The position numbers were made by a program, and so were the translations under genes. The notes under the pieces were generated by a model. That model made no database searches and was not told where the DNA came from. It saw nothing but the letters and a program-made list of their open reading frames with translations. Source: Sipunculus nudus (taxonomy: Eukaryota > Annelida > Sipuncula > Golfingiida > Sipunculidae). Taken from it: 64,000 nt of DNA. The stretch is taken from NCBI GenBank assembly GCA_026874595.1, contig CM049318.1, positions 46,356,456 through 46,420,455 on the forward strand. The letters run 5' to 3'. Positions 1 through 11,479 of this stretch are shown here, piece after piece (position 1 is the first letter of the stretch; each line of letters opens with the position of its first letter).

Positions 1-2400
1 ACAAAGGTTTTATGAATCACTCAATTACACATTTTAGTAACCACAAAAGCATAAATGTAATTGAAAATGATTTAACAATGTGTAATGGTTTTATGTCCTC
101 ATATATCACTTATAATGACATGTTTGAAACTATTAGCAACCTAGATTCTAAGAAAGCTACTGGCTATGAAGGACTCTCTTCTAAGATTAAGATTGTAAAT
201 CATATTTTGCATATCCCACTTACTATTTTGTTTTAACAATAGCACCAGAAGCAGTGTGTTTCCAAATTTGATGCAATATACAAATGTCACACCGATCGTG
301 GAATAATTCTCTTATAAAGAAAAACTACCGTCCGGTCAGCATCTTGACCTCAGACTCTACTTCAAAGGTTTTTGAAAAACTGATGGCTAACCAGCTACAA
401 ACTTTTCAAAACCAAATATTTCTTCCATTTATCTCTGCATTTAGAAAGAACATGGATGTCAGTCGGTTATTCTGCGACTGACGGAGGAAATGCGACAGGC
501 ACTTGACAGTTACAGGGTACGTCGGCACTGTGCTGATGGATCTGCCAAAGGCGTTAACTGTATGCCTTTTTCGCTTCCAATTGGAAAACAATGCATATGG
601 TTACAGAACGGAAACAACGAATAAGACCCTCAAATACATAAAGTGTCTTGCTCGATGACCAGAATGGCGTAGGTTCCACAGGGCTCGGGCCTAGGGCCGG
701 CCCTGTTTAACATTTTTATGTAGGACATATAAGGTTTTATTGAACTTAATTGCTAGTCTGGCAGATTATGCCGATGATAATACTATTTCCGTTATTGATA
801 ATAGCATGGAAGAAATTAGACCTTTCCTCACTTCCGAATGTGAGATAGCTACATAGAATGGTTCCATAACAATCTAATGGAAGCAAATCCTGATAATTTC
901 CAGGTAATGCTTTTTCTAAACCTAAAGTATCCAATGGTTTCAGTATCAAAATTAACAACACTATTCTGAACAGAGAAGCCTGTGTAAAGTTACTTGGCAT
1001 TAACATAGATAACCACATGAATTTAGAATTTGATGTAAATCAACTTTGTATAAAGGCTGCAAGGCAACTCGATACATTATATAGAGTACATCGCATCTTA
1101 GATAGAAATGCTACCCTTACTATTTTCCGGTCCTATATACAATCAATCTTCAATTATTGTTCTATTATACGGCATATATAAGGCAAGAAACTCACAAACA
1201 AGATGGAGCGCATCTTAAAAAGGGCACTTCGTCTGATTGATGGAGACTTAAGTATACACTGACTAAACTAAGCTTTTGAATAAATACAATTAGATAATCT
1301 AGAAAACAAAGACTTATTACTATCGCAACTGGAGCCTTTAAAATTAAACATTACCTTTTACCCAGTATATCTTCGAAATTTTTACCTAGAAGTATATACA
1401 TCATACAATACTCGACAGAAGTTTGTTGCAGGTGCCCTTTTTATTGTGTGGCACGGGCGTAACTCGTGTTGTAGCGGCCTCGCCTGGCCGCGTGTTGCAC
1501 TCTCAGTTTAATCCGTACTGGTTGAACTCGCTTTGTTATTCTAGTCTGGGGTTTTCTCGCTTGGCCGGGCCGGGCCGGCTCACGGTTGAACCCTGGCATG
1601 TATATACACAATGTTCTTTGTTCTAGTATGTTCTTTGAGCGTGTTTATTATGTTAGGTTCCTTAGATTGTTCGAGAAATGGAAAATTCTCGGCCTGAGGT
1701 GAAAAGTTATATAAAGAGGCTGTGTTTTATAGCCAAGAGAGAGGTGAGATAATATTCCAGCGGACACAGAAGTGGACACAGAAGATGTCAGTTTGTGGGA
1801 CCTTTTCCGATAAGTGTGGCAATTATAGATTTCCTTCAGATTTTCTTTTCGATTTGTGACGAATCTTATTTAGTTTTCAGTTTACTTTCGGGATTGTTAC
1901 AAGAGCTTTACATTGGACTGTTATTCTCCGAGAGAATTTGTGTGAACTGTTCGTCCGGCTTATACATTTTAAACGACTTGTCGCTGTGACAGTGGTGGTA
2001 CCAGGTACTGTGCACTTTGTTTTTTTACTGTGTGATTGTATTGATTTGTTGTTAAACTGCTGTTATACTGTGTAATTGTATTGACTTAGTGTTTTGTTAT
2101 GTTAGGGTTGTTTTTAAGAATAATTTATGGTTATTTGTCAACAAAAACAACACTGACTTCTTTATTCATTCCCCTGGGCATTTCACGCTGCCTAGTGTTA
2201 CAGAGTTTGATTTTTTGTATCTCCTTGACAAAATTGATGTTCATCACGCATACGTGATCTGTTGATATTAGGTTCCGTAACAAGTTTGATCATAAATTAC
2301 CTCTAGTCAAAACAAAAAATTACGATCCACATTCATTTAAATATTTATCTAGCAAGATATGGAATTCTTTGGCCGCTGAATGTAAACATGAATGTTATGT
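1..2400 (+). mobile_element. Degenerate Jockey/CR1-like LINE reverse transcriptase, split by a solo LTR
   Basis: Remains of a non-LTR retrotransposon pol gene. Pieces read in order in shifting plus-strand frames: KKATGYEGLSSKI near 155-190, NYRPVSILTSDSTSKVFEKL near 318-380, the catalytic YADD at 767-778, then a C-terminal part (AARQLDTLYRVHRIL near 1060; RILKRALRLI near 1210). After the LTR at 1424-2282 the protein resumes with DHKLPLVKTKNYDPHSFKYL and IWNSLAAE. Numerous frameshifts and stops make it a pseudogene. The order of motifs is standard for LINE reverse transcriptases. The clade assignment is by eye and tentative. The 5' end lies outside the window. Confidence 0.85.
1424..2282 (+). 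repeat. Solo LTR of the Gmr1-like Ty3/gypsy family
   Basis: Begins TGTTGCAGGTGCCC and ends GGTTCCGTAACA, the same ends as the LTRs at 47170 and 52618. It is flanked by AGTT on both sides (1420-1423 and 2283-2286), a 4-bp target-site duplication. Removing the LTR and one AGTT restores the LINE reading frame around it, so it inserted into an existing LINE copy. No internal element sequence follows, so it is a solo LTR left by recombination. Confidence 0.9.
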
Positions 2401-2410
2401 TACAGGTTCA

Positions 2411-3191
2411 ACACTCACTGTAACTGTCGCGATCCGATGGGGGTCCCTTGGATGGAGGAGCTGGCGGTCTTGATGTTCCGGCCACGGCCTGAAATAATTA
2501 GATGTGACATCGAGTCACCAGGCAAATGACGGACTCCATACCCTGAACGACTCCTTAAACACGGGACAACACAAGATCCTATTATAACACCATACTCCAT
2601 ACCTCATAAACAATATTAAGTGACATTTTAATACTGGTCCCATTGAGCAAGCTGATATCCAAGAGTGCGCGCACTTTTGTTTGAAGTAAGGAGCAAGATT
2701 ACGTCAAAATTAACGTAACTATCACTAAACAATAAAAAAATTAATAATTTATTAATTATAAAATTAATACAAAAAATTAAAAACATTCACAGTATATTTT
2801 TTTTTCTTATATGTGTTCATGTATGTGTGCGTCATCAGTCTGTAAAATAAACCTGCACATCAAAACCAAGTTATTAAGTATAACTTGTCAAGCCACACTC
2901 AAACATACTCTGGTACACATAGTATTATCAGACGAAGAGCCAAGCTGCATTAATTCGGGTTCTCAGACATGCAGCCATGCTGTCGAAAGCCTCACAGAGG
3001 AAACAATGTCATGCAAAGATTTCACAAAGAAAAGCACAAATTTCAAAGAACGTAAAACCATGTCTTAACAAAAATTTGAAATTGAATGGATAGAGAAAAC
3101 AATCGAGACATATATGGATGTTCAGCAAACATTTTACGTCTACTGGTTAGGTTTAACCAGTCTAGCATATAAACATATGCTTCATTTCCAT
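2411..3191. other. No gene recognised
   Basis: AT-rich sequence with runs of A and T around 2730-2800. Short open frames here have no recognisable motif or splice context. It lies downstream of gene A exon 4, so it could contain that gene's last exon or 3' UTR, but I see no clear splice acceptor or polyadenylation signal to support this. Confidence 0.4.
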
Positions 3192-3557
3192 TTATATATT
3201 GTAATTTAGAAGACTATTGAAGATACCTTGCCCATCACCAAGTCTAAAAAGGTAGTAAGGCAAAAATATATAAATAATTAAATAAAACGCACGCATGACT
3301 GCTCCCGAATCTGCAAACAGAAAGCCAAGAACACACATGACCTGTTGTACCTTGCGACCTTTGTCTTTAGTCTTCTCTAGACCGTGCCTCTCTTGTCCCT
3401 TCTTAAATTTATGCATGGGGTAGTCGTAATCATCAGCCTGCCCCGGCTCTCTGCTTTGCATTCTTTTGTCCAATATGGGCCCTCCAGTTTCTGTGGCCTC
3501 CCTACGTTTTGACCGAGAAGGGGCGTGGTGGTCTTCTCCCCTCTCCCTGTGACTTAC

Positions 3558-3739
3558 CTCTCGGTCTGGGTCATCGTCATCCGGGGCCCCGGGATGGCCG
3601 TCCCGGCTTTGTCTGTGCCGTCTGTCGTTCCTCAGCACAACCAGGCTGACATAACTGGCCTCGGGCACCTCGATCTTCTTACATGCCAGAACTTGGCCGT
3701 GACGTATGTCGACAGGAATCCCGGAAATACTCTCGTATG
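3558..3739 (-). CDS. Gene A exon 4: cytoplasmic tail of a single-pass membrane protein
   Basis: Minus-strand exon between an acceptor (TTGATTTCAG) and a strong donor (GAG|GTAAGT). It enters with two bases of a codon, matching the single G left by exon 3, and encodes 61 residues ending in phase 0. The peptide is hydrophilic: a YESI and a YVSL tyrosine motif, an Arg-rich stretch, then DDDDPDRE. GC content is far above the neighbouring intron. The frame stays open past the donor to a stop near 3192, and the first part (to about 3350) is still GC-rich and charged. The exon may therefore be longer in some transcripts, or another small exon may follow. The function is unknown. Confidence 0.7.
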
Positions 3740-4250
3740 CTGAAATCAACGTGTAAGATTTGGCATGATAGGCAGTATATTCTTGGTATTTCATGTCACA
3801 CTAAATGAGTTCAATGAGCTTCTCTTTCTAATTTGCAGCTGTTCTCTATAATATGAATATTTTAATTTTTATTATAACTTTACTGATTTTGTGAATTTAA
3901 TCTTTCGTATACATTAAAACCTCTGAAGCCTTTGTTCCATGATGCCTGGGTACTGATTGCATAATCTCCTAGTCATGGTCACTGGGTCCCTTATTTGTAC
4001 AGGCCAGGTCCTAATCTGTTAATCTCATTAGGGTAAAGGTGTTTATCTCATCAGGGTGACCACTAATGGGGGTACCGTGATGTTTAGACAGCTAGGAGCA
4101 CACAGATAGATGGTATCACAATAACGTATAATTGCACTGTATGTAGACTTTGTATATGTCAGGGTTAGATCAACAAACTCTCCCTTCATTTCATTGGCCA
4201 GTATACAATGGAACAATGGAATGAATGGAGGATGCGATTGGTTATATTCC

Positions 4251-4253
<3 letters not shown>

Positions 4254-4282
<29 letters not shown>
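4254..4282. repeat. (GA)n microsatellite
   Basis: Uninterrupted GA dinucleotides. On the minus strand they give a meaningless Ser-Leu repeat frame. Confidence 0.95.
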
Positions 4283-5819
4283 CAAAAAAACCAGGGTGTA
4301 ATAATGTGCGAGACATATTCCTTTTGGCCACTCTACACTGAGGACACTTTTAATGTATTGACATTTTTATATTATCTTTTTGGATGCTTCTGAACAATAG
4401 AAATGGTTGCTTAAGTTGCCGATTTCATCGCTTGTGGCTGTATGCCACAAGTGCCACGAACTTGCTTGAACGAGAGCGTGACTGGGAGTGATAAGAAGTT
4501 TAGTTAAGAAACATAAGTTTACAAAAGAATCCACATGCAGTTTCCAATGCACACAGTTCCCTATAGTTTATATCTTCCAGTGTGGAAACTATATATCGTG
4601 AAATTTGAATTTGCTGAGTTAGTACATGAGTTAAATTAGAGTCTTATGTGTGCAAGCCTTTTTTAAATCACTGGATCTTCTTGCCTGATCTTTACAGTGC
4701 ATGAGGTACCAAATGTCCCTGTTTAGTACCTTTTTAAACAAGTTTGGAGGGACATAATCAGGGGAAATATTATCTTTTATTTCACATTCTCGTTCATTTT
4801 TGCCTTATACAAATGTTTCCAAACAAAACCATCCCAGTACATGATTTCAGTACCTAACCTTGAGCTGTTTAACACCTTGTGATGGTTCTCCGTGAGAGTA
4901 AACACAGTCCTCGTGTGTCTGCTTACAATAATAAGGCCGCGTGACCAGAAGTCCGATTTTGCGCATGCGCGACAGATCCCAACCATGGGCCGAATGCAGA
5001 TTTATACGATAGGTCCAGGGGTTTCACCTGAAATGACATGGGTAGCACAGGGACCCACCTCAACCACCGAAATATGTTGTAATATTCTTTTCTTGCCCCT
5101 GCATGATGCTTGACCTTTGCTCCGGTTGGCCAGGGGCGGGACATCCACACTGATTGTCAGTCAAGAAAGATGCTCTGACCCAGCTGGCCAATCACAAGGC
5201 AACGGGTATTTACCCTGTTTTCTGGTATAAACAGGGAGTTAAATTAGATTTTCTCTCTCTCTCTTGGACGCACGCATGGGGTCAGCCCCAAGGCTTGGCT
5301 CACCCTGGCTTTGTACATCAGAATCGGCTTTTGACTGTGTCTGCCATCTGTTGTTGCCACCCACTGAAAACAGCAGTCATTCTTCCTAACCTGGTGTGTA
5401 TCTTTTACTTTCATTTCTAATTTAAGCAATAATATTGCAGTTTTGATTATTTGAAGGTATGGAATCTAAATTTTATTTAAGTAAAACAGTGTTGTTTTAT
5501 TTTTTTAAATTATGCAAGTACATGCTGTCCAGGCCCCATTTCCTCCAGAATTAGTAAGCAAACTACAAAGTGATGTTTCAGCCAGCTGGAACATGTACTA
5601 CACATGTTGAGCCAAGTCAGTCAGGGCATCCCCTGATTGACAGGTATGGCCCGGGCTGTGTTTATGTGGACGCCTGTGATCGCGCCCGGTCCAATGTTTT
5701 TTAACACTCGCGTACAGGAGTGAGCCAACAGTGTCAAGGTAATATATTGGCAGACACCAATTAATTTCAAAGAGAAGACGCTAATTTTGGTTTTAATTCA
5801 TCATGCCTTATAGGTTATT

Positions 5820-6670
5820 ATACCTCTTTAATTTTACATTTTAAGCGAACCTGTGAGCCAGCGTCGTCCGTCCGGCGTCCGCCGTCCACCGTACGTTTAC
5901 CTATTCTATCGCAAAAACCATTAGAGCTAGTACGGTCAATTTTTATAGAAGAATCAGTCACATGTCAAACTTTATCGGATTGAACATTTTTTTCTGTCTT
6001 TCTGCACTGACTTGGATTTTATAGAGAAAAAGCTTTAAAACATTGATAAATCTTCTTCTCCAAAAATGTCCAGCAAAATTGTCCAATATTTCACAGAAAT
6101 GATCCCATGAACAACCTCTCTCAGGTTTGTTCGAATGGTTTCAGTTCGGTGATTTCTGGCCAAGTTACAGGAAGCTTAACTTTGTCATTTGGCCCATGAA
6201 ACATACTAAAATTACAATCCCTGAAACAGCTGGAGCTCACATGAGTCATATTTGAAATTGAGGTATTGGTGGTGCCACCTGCGTGGACCTTTGTTGTACG
6301 GGGTTCATCAGTCATCGGTACATTTACCCATAATTCTCAGTAACAGCAGGAGCTAGCATCACCAACTTGTATGAAAACATCAGTCACATGTCAAATGTTG
6401 TGGTTTAGCTTTTTTTTTTGGCGCCACCTGGATCGACTTACACGTAAGTTGGGGAACTAGAAAACCTATGAAAATCTTCTTCTCCGAAATTATTCAGCAA
6501 AATTGTTCAATATTTCACAGAAATGATCCGAGAGATGAGCTCTCTTGCATTGTACATATATATAAACATGTCACACGTGATTTAGAAAAATTGTGGTCCA
6601 GCATGGAAGCATTATATCTGATGTATATATATCTGATGGATATATCCCATTGCACAGGTTCGCATTAGGC
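5820..6670. repeat. Dispersed repeat block with internal duplicated segment
   Basis: Starts with CG-rich GTCCGTCCGGCGTCCGCCGTCC at about 5868, a type of end seen on other blocks in this window. A segment is repeated inside it: CAGCAAAATTGT.CAATATTTCACAGAAATGATCC occurs near 6070 and again near 6497. No coding capacity was recognised. It is probably a non-autonomous dispersed element. Confidence 0.45.
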
Positions 6671-6853
6671 CTGTAGGCCTTGTTTTAATTTATCTCCCCA
6701 TTTCCACAGACATTGTGACATGAGCTCAGTTTCCACTCATTAACTTATGCGAGTTTGGGAATATCTGTTCACATACCAGGACCGTCACAAGTTAATCCCC
6801 TGATCTTACCAACAGTGTAACAAGATTATGAAGAACAACACACTTGATCCTGT

Positions 6854-7659
6854 CAACCTGCCACGCCAACTGAGAAACAATCACCGGGCAACCTGCCACG
6901 CCAACTGAGAAACAATCACCGGGCAACCTGCCACGCCAACTGAGAAACAATCACCGGGCAACCTGCCACGCCAACTGAGAAACAATCACCGGGCAACCTG
7001 CCACACTAACTGAGAAACAATCACCGGGCAACCTACCAAGCCAACTGAGAAACAATCACCAGGCAACCTGCCAAGCCAACTGAGAAACAATCACCGGGCA
7101 ACCTGCCAAGCCAACTGAGAAACAATCACCGGGCAACCTGCCACGCCAACTGAGAAACAATCACCGGGCAACCTGCCAAGTCAACTGAGAAAAAATCACC
7201 GGGCAACCTGCCACGCCAACTGAGAAACAATCACCGGACAACCTGCCAAGCCAACTGAGAAACAATCACCGGGCAACCTGCCCCGCTAACTGAGAACCAA
7301 TCACCGGGCAACCTGCCAAGCCAACTGAGAACCAATCACCGGGCAACCTGCCAAGCCAACTGAGAAACAATCACCGGGCAACCTGCCAAGCCAACTGAGA
7401 AACAATCACCGGGCAACCTGCCACGCCAACTGGGAAACAATCACCGGGCAACCTGCCACGCCAACTGGGAAACAATCACCGGGCAACCTGCCACGCCAAC
7501 TGAGAAACAATCACCGGGCAACCTGCCAAGCCAACTGAGAAACAATCACCGGGCAACCTGTCACGCCAACTGAGAACCAATCACCGGGCAACCTGCCATG
7601 CCAACTGAGAAACAATCACCGGGCAACCTGCCACGCTAACTGAGAAACAATCACCGGGC
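6854..7659. repeat. 35-bp minisatellite, about 23 copies
   Basis: Head-to-tail repeats of a 35-bp unit containing CAACCTGCCACGCCAACTGA and AACAATCACCGGG. Variation is limited to a few sites (CACG/CAAG, GAGAAAC/GGGAAAC/GAGAACC), so the array is young or homogenised. It lies in the gene A intron. Confidence 0.97.
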
Positions 7660-8289
7660 TTCATTGTCACCTGATGAAGGGGGTTGAGCACCCGAAAGCT
7701 GTAGACAGAACATCAGCTAGTCTAAACATAGAGACATGACACAGAGTTGACTCCCTCTGCAGTTTAATAGCCTTTCCCCTTTCAGTTAATTAGCGGATTA
7801 CTCCTTTATCAAGTAAAAGGTGTGAACTGTGGTGAGCATATACTGTCCTCCAGCTAGTGCAGCTAGTGACCATTAGTGTTACATACTGGTCTTAAGTATT
7901 TGTACTATTCATACATAATAGAAATTAATTGCTTTATGCTAGAGTTTTATTCTATATTTCCGTATATGGCAACATATGCATGGAAAAATATGTTTAAACT
8001 TTAATTATGTATATTATGTTAGCTAAACATCTAAATAGGTTGAATTTATATTAAATTTAAATATTTAAAGGAAACACAAAAGCAGAATTTGATAAGTGTT
8101 TCTGGCTTTTCCATTTACTGTGCAGCAAATAATTAGTGCATGTGACACTCCGTCCTTATCAGCGAAAAAAAGTGAAAAAGTCATACCATCAACAAACATG
8201 GTAATGCTGTCTGCTTCCAAAAGCATTATAAATAAATGCAAATAAATCTTAATTTTTTTAGTCGGCTTCATTCTGGTTGTTCCTTATGT

Positions 8290-8503
8290 TTATCTACGGG
8301 TTTAATGCGGGCTGGCCTTTTTGGTAAAACTCCGGGACGGGGCGTGTGCGGGCAACAAGCTAAACTTGCGGGGCCATTTTTTTTTTAGGTGCGGGGCGGT
8401 GCGGGGCGGTTTTTTCAAAACTGCGCCGCAGGGCGGTTGCGGACTGAAGGTTTGTTTTGCGGGACGGGTTCGTGCTCTAAATTCCGGCCCGCGCAGGGCT
8501 CTA
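8290..8503. mobile_element. Fragment of GC-rich hAT-like non-autonomous element
   Basis: GC-rich subterminal repeats (GTGCGGGGCGGTGCGGGGCGG) end at CCCGCGCAGGGCTCTA (8488-8503). This matches the right end of the 9148-10551 element in 14 of 16 positions. The left end could not be placed. The assignment to hAT rests on the terminal TAGGG/TAGAG form read inward. Confidence 0.5.
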
Positions 8504-8598
8504 ATGTTATATTAACGCTTGTGTACCATTTGCCCAGCGGTTATGCCTGCAGCCACCCTGACGCTCTGGCGTCCCGCTTCCCTAAGGCTACGCCCCAT

Positions 8599-8627
8599 AT
8601 ATGTGTGTGTGTGTGTTTGTGTGTGAC
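8599..8627. repeat. (TG)n microsatellite
   Basis: Short, slightly imperfect TG dinucleotide tract. Confidence 0.8.
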
Positions 8628-9147
8628 CAGTCAAAAGTCTTAGTGGATTCTTGACAGTTTCAAGATTTGGCCTTGGTGTAAAGCGTTCTTTCATATTTCA
8701 TGTTAACTTTAATTTAATTGATAATTATGCCTCTATTTGGATAAGAAGATACGGTGATTGTTTCATGGCAATAATGATTGTTTCGTAAATTAATTGAATA
8801 ATCCGGTTTTCTGATGTACACTTCCTCGTAAAGGCAATTTGCACCATTAGTTGTCATTTTCATCCCATATATTAGAGGGTATCAAGGACAGGAAGCCTGT
8901 GCCCGGGGAGGCGGATGACCCGGGGTACACATGCAGTGATGATGAGAAGATCACTGTTTATCTTAATTACGCGGACACAACGTGTATATGTATCAAGATG
9001 TAGGACGCGGTTTACCGGTAAAGGCAGTGGAAATAAGAGGTTCGAACCGTTCTGTCCGGGTCAGAGCCTACTGATATAAATAGTAACATCCCGAAAAACA
9101 CTTAGAGATCAGGCTGATGTGAATAACTCCTAAAGCTCTGTGAACAT

Positions 9148-10551
9148 TTGGGCTCTGCGCGGGCCGAGAAATTGAACCCGCATCATGCCTGGTCAGCCCG
9201 AAGCCCGCCCCGCAAACAAAGAAAAAAAATCAGCCCACCCCGCAGTTACTATATTTTTCTTTCTGCCCCCACCCGCCCAGCAAAAAGTTCTTCCAGTCCG
9301 CACCCGTCCCGCATATTTCAAGTTTCCGGCCCGCAGTCCAGCCCGCAAAATATTTTTTTTTTAAGTTTTTGGACCCAAAGGTTTACATATCATGAATATT
9401 TACAGCACACATATAAACCAAGCTTATTATCAATATATATTATATGTTTGATGATTACATGTTTGATTGCTTAAATGGATTTAATATATACATAATAATT
9501 TAACACACCTTAAATATGTTTTAATATTTTACCAGGGAAATAAACAGACCTTTGGTTTTATTGTGTCTGTTTCTATTTGAATTTTTTAAAAAATAGGGTT
9601 TTTTTCAAAATATCTGAACCAAAGTTACCCTTTGGAATATTATTGGCTTATCACAAGCCATCAAACGACTGAGATATGTCGCTGGTTAAAATCTTTTCAG
9701 TCATAATCTGCTAATTAGCTAAAACTGAGAGTAATCAGACGGTCAAGGGAGCAATATATGACTGATGTGGCTTTAGGTTAAGGATGATCATTGAGACAGA
9801 CATGACCAGAGCGGTGTTTCTTATAGCAGTCATCACCACATTATATAATTATGCAGTGCCCAAACAGGGATATGACCAGCCAGTTGACAATGTCAGTTAC
9901 AATTAGACAGCACATGGAGTTGCAGTTAGATAAGGAGTCCACCTTAGGCTTTGTGCAGTTCTAGGTCTATTGAGTCACCTACAGAGCCAGCTGTTGCCAC
10001 ACACTGTCTATTACAAGATCAGAGGTAATCAAGCCCTTGCTTCTCTCCCAGTCATATTATGTAATATGTGAGACCGGACACAAGTACAGGGTTACAGTCC
10101 ATATGCAACATCAGGCCAGGAAACATAATACAAAGTTTTGACCAGCTCTCATTGCAAGAACAATTGTTTAAAATCTAGATTTCAGATAAATGATGCATCA
10201 TCTATTTTGTACAAAACATTGACGTTGTACCTAGAAAAGAAACATTTGCATAGTGTTGTTATAACTGTAAATCAGTGTAAGAGGTTAACAGGAATAAATT
10301 AAAATTTATTAACATTTAGCTTTCCATATTTCTATTTTAACAACACCTGAAAAATTTTATACAAACATATCAGTGTCTTCAAATGATAGTTTTTTTAAGT
10401 ATAATTTTATAATATTCATGTTCTACTGAACAGCCAGATCATTAACCTGCAGCCAGCCCCGCCCCGCACAGACTTTATCTCGGCTAGCCCCGCCCCGCAA
10501 TTTCTTAGATGTAGCCCGCCCGCCCCGCACATAATCCCGCGCAGGGCCCTA
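9148..10551. mobile_element. Non-autonomous hAT-like DNA transposon with GC-rich ends
   Basis: Left end TTGGGCTCTGCGCGGG (9148) and right end CCCGCGCAGGGCCCTA (to 10551) are inverted and match at 14 of 16 positions. Both ends carry subterminal CCCGCCCCGCA-type repeats (about 9170-9350 and 10445-10535) around an AT-rich centre with no transposase frame. Inverted termini of TAGGG type and GC-rich subterminal repeats are common in hAT elements. I could not see a clean 8-bp target-site duplication, so the boundaries may be off by a few bases. Confidence 0.55.
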
Positions 10552-11016
10552 GTATATATAATATAATGGTATCAAGTAGCTTAAATGATTACACAAGTAC
10601 TGCCATTTGGCTATTAATAACCGTATTTATAAAATAGCACCTGCAGGCCTTTGACTTACCCTTACACGAGAAAATACATCATTGACAGAGGATGAAGTAT
10701 TAGAATACAATATGACAAAATGTGACCGGAGTCATGGTCACTAAAACCATCCCCTACCAGAGAAAACAACATCTGACCATGCATGTGCACGATTGTCTTT
10801 AATCACTAATCACTCTGCTTTTCCAGGCATGTCAACTTTGAACCCGCCAAGACTCAACATGACTAAAAATAATAAGAAGATGTAGGATGTGTTCTACTTC
10901 CTGAGGTAAAATAATATCAAGTAATAATCTGTAAATTTAAAATTTCGGACCAAAATAGTGACAAGTTGTGTACCTCCTTCCTGAGCTAAATCAGTAACAA
11001 GTTGTAGAATGCGTAC

Positions 11017-11091
11017 CTCCTTCCTGACTGTCTCCGTTGTCTGTCCGGGTCAACGCCATCACTTCGCCCTCCACAGCGTCTCTTTCGTTAT
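11017..11091 (-). CDS. Gene A exon 3: juxtamembrane cytoplasmic segment
   Basis: A 75-bp minus-strand exon between an acceptor (CCATTCCAG) and a donor (GGAG|GTACGC). It takes the single G from exon 2 to make GAT, adds 25 residues (DNERDAVEGEVMALTRTDNG followed by DSQEG) and passes one G on to exon 4, so phase 1 is kept. Gene B has a 39-bp exon at the same place, also phase 1 to phase 1 and also starting with Asp and an acidic/basic mix. The exact fit of phases on both sides is the main support. The donor itself is duplicated 43 bp further into the intron. Confidence 0.75.
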
Positions 11092-11479
11092 CTGGAATGG
11101 CGGGAATATTTGTAAGATCCAATAAGAAAACATACTCTTTTCATTTAATACATTAATTAAGATATTTATTACATCATCATATTACGAGGTTTATTATATT
11201 AAGTTTATTATATAATCAGCTTTCAGGGTCTGTTGAAGTTATTATATATTGAGATAACTGCATGGTCGTGTTTCCGTCGTGATCGATTTATTAGGTATGC
11301 CATTTATCCGCCGTTATAGTCGTGTAGCCAAGGCCGCTCTTTTGTCCCAGGATTTCTTGTTATTCAGATGGTCGTATTTAAAAAAAATCGATTTAGATGA
11401 TGTTAATTTCAAAGGGATGGCGGAGTTCCCGGGCTAGACGCGTTGCCGGGATGGCGGAGTGCTTGAGCTGGACGTGTTG

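Larger units (their letters stand above)
3740..11016 (-). other. Gene A intron between exons 3 and 4, repeat-filled
   Basis: About 7.3 kb between the donor at 11016 and the acceptor at 3740 on the minus strand. It holds a (GA)n tract (4254-4282), a dispersed repeat block (5820-6670), the 35-bp array (6854-7659), a (TG)n tract (8599-8627) and two hAT-like GC-rich elements. The remaining stretches (3840-5820, 7660-8290, 8504-9147, 10552-10900) show no gene that I can support. Confidence 0.6.

Noticed and set aside
6854-7659. Regular short repeats resembling a CRISPR array
   Set aside because: The 35-bp units are directly head-to-tail with no unique spacers, in a eukaryotic intron. It is a minisatellite.
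7670-7720. CTGATGA..GAAA strings suggesting a hammerhead ribozyme of the Penelope type
   Set aside because: The stem between CTGATGA and GAAA does not pair properly from its base (A opposite C, extra GG), and no consistent stems I and III or tandem copy were found. A covariance-model search would settle it.
9030-9060. GGTTCGAACC resembling a tRNA T-loop or SINE B box
   Set aside because: No matching A box, acceptor stem or cloverleaf in the surrounding 80 bp.
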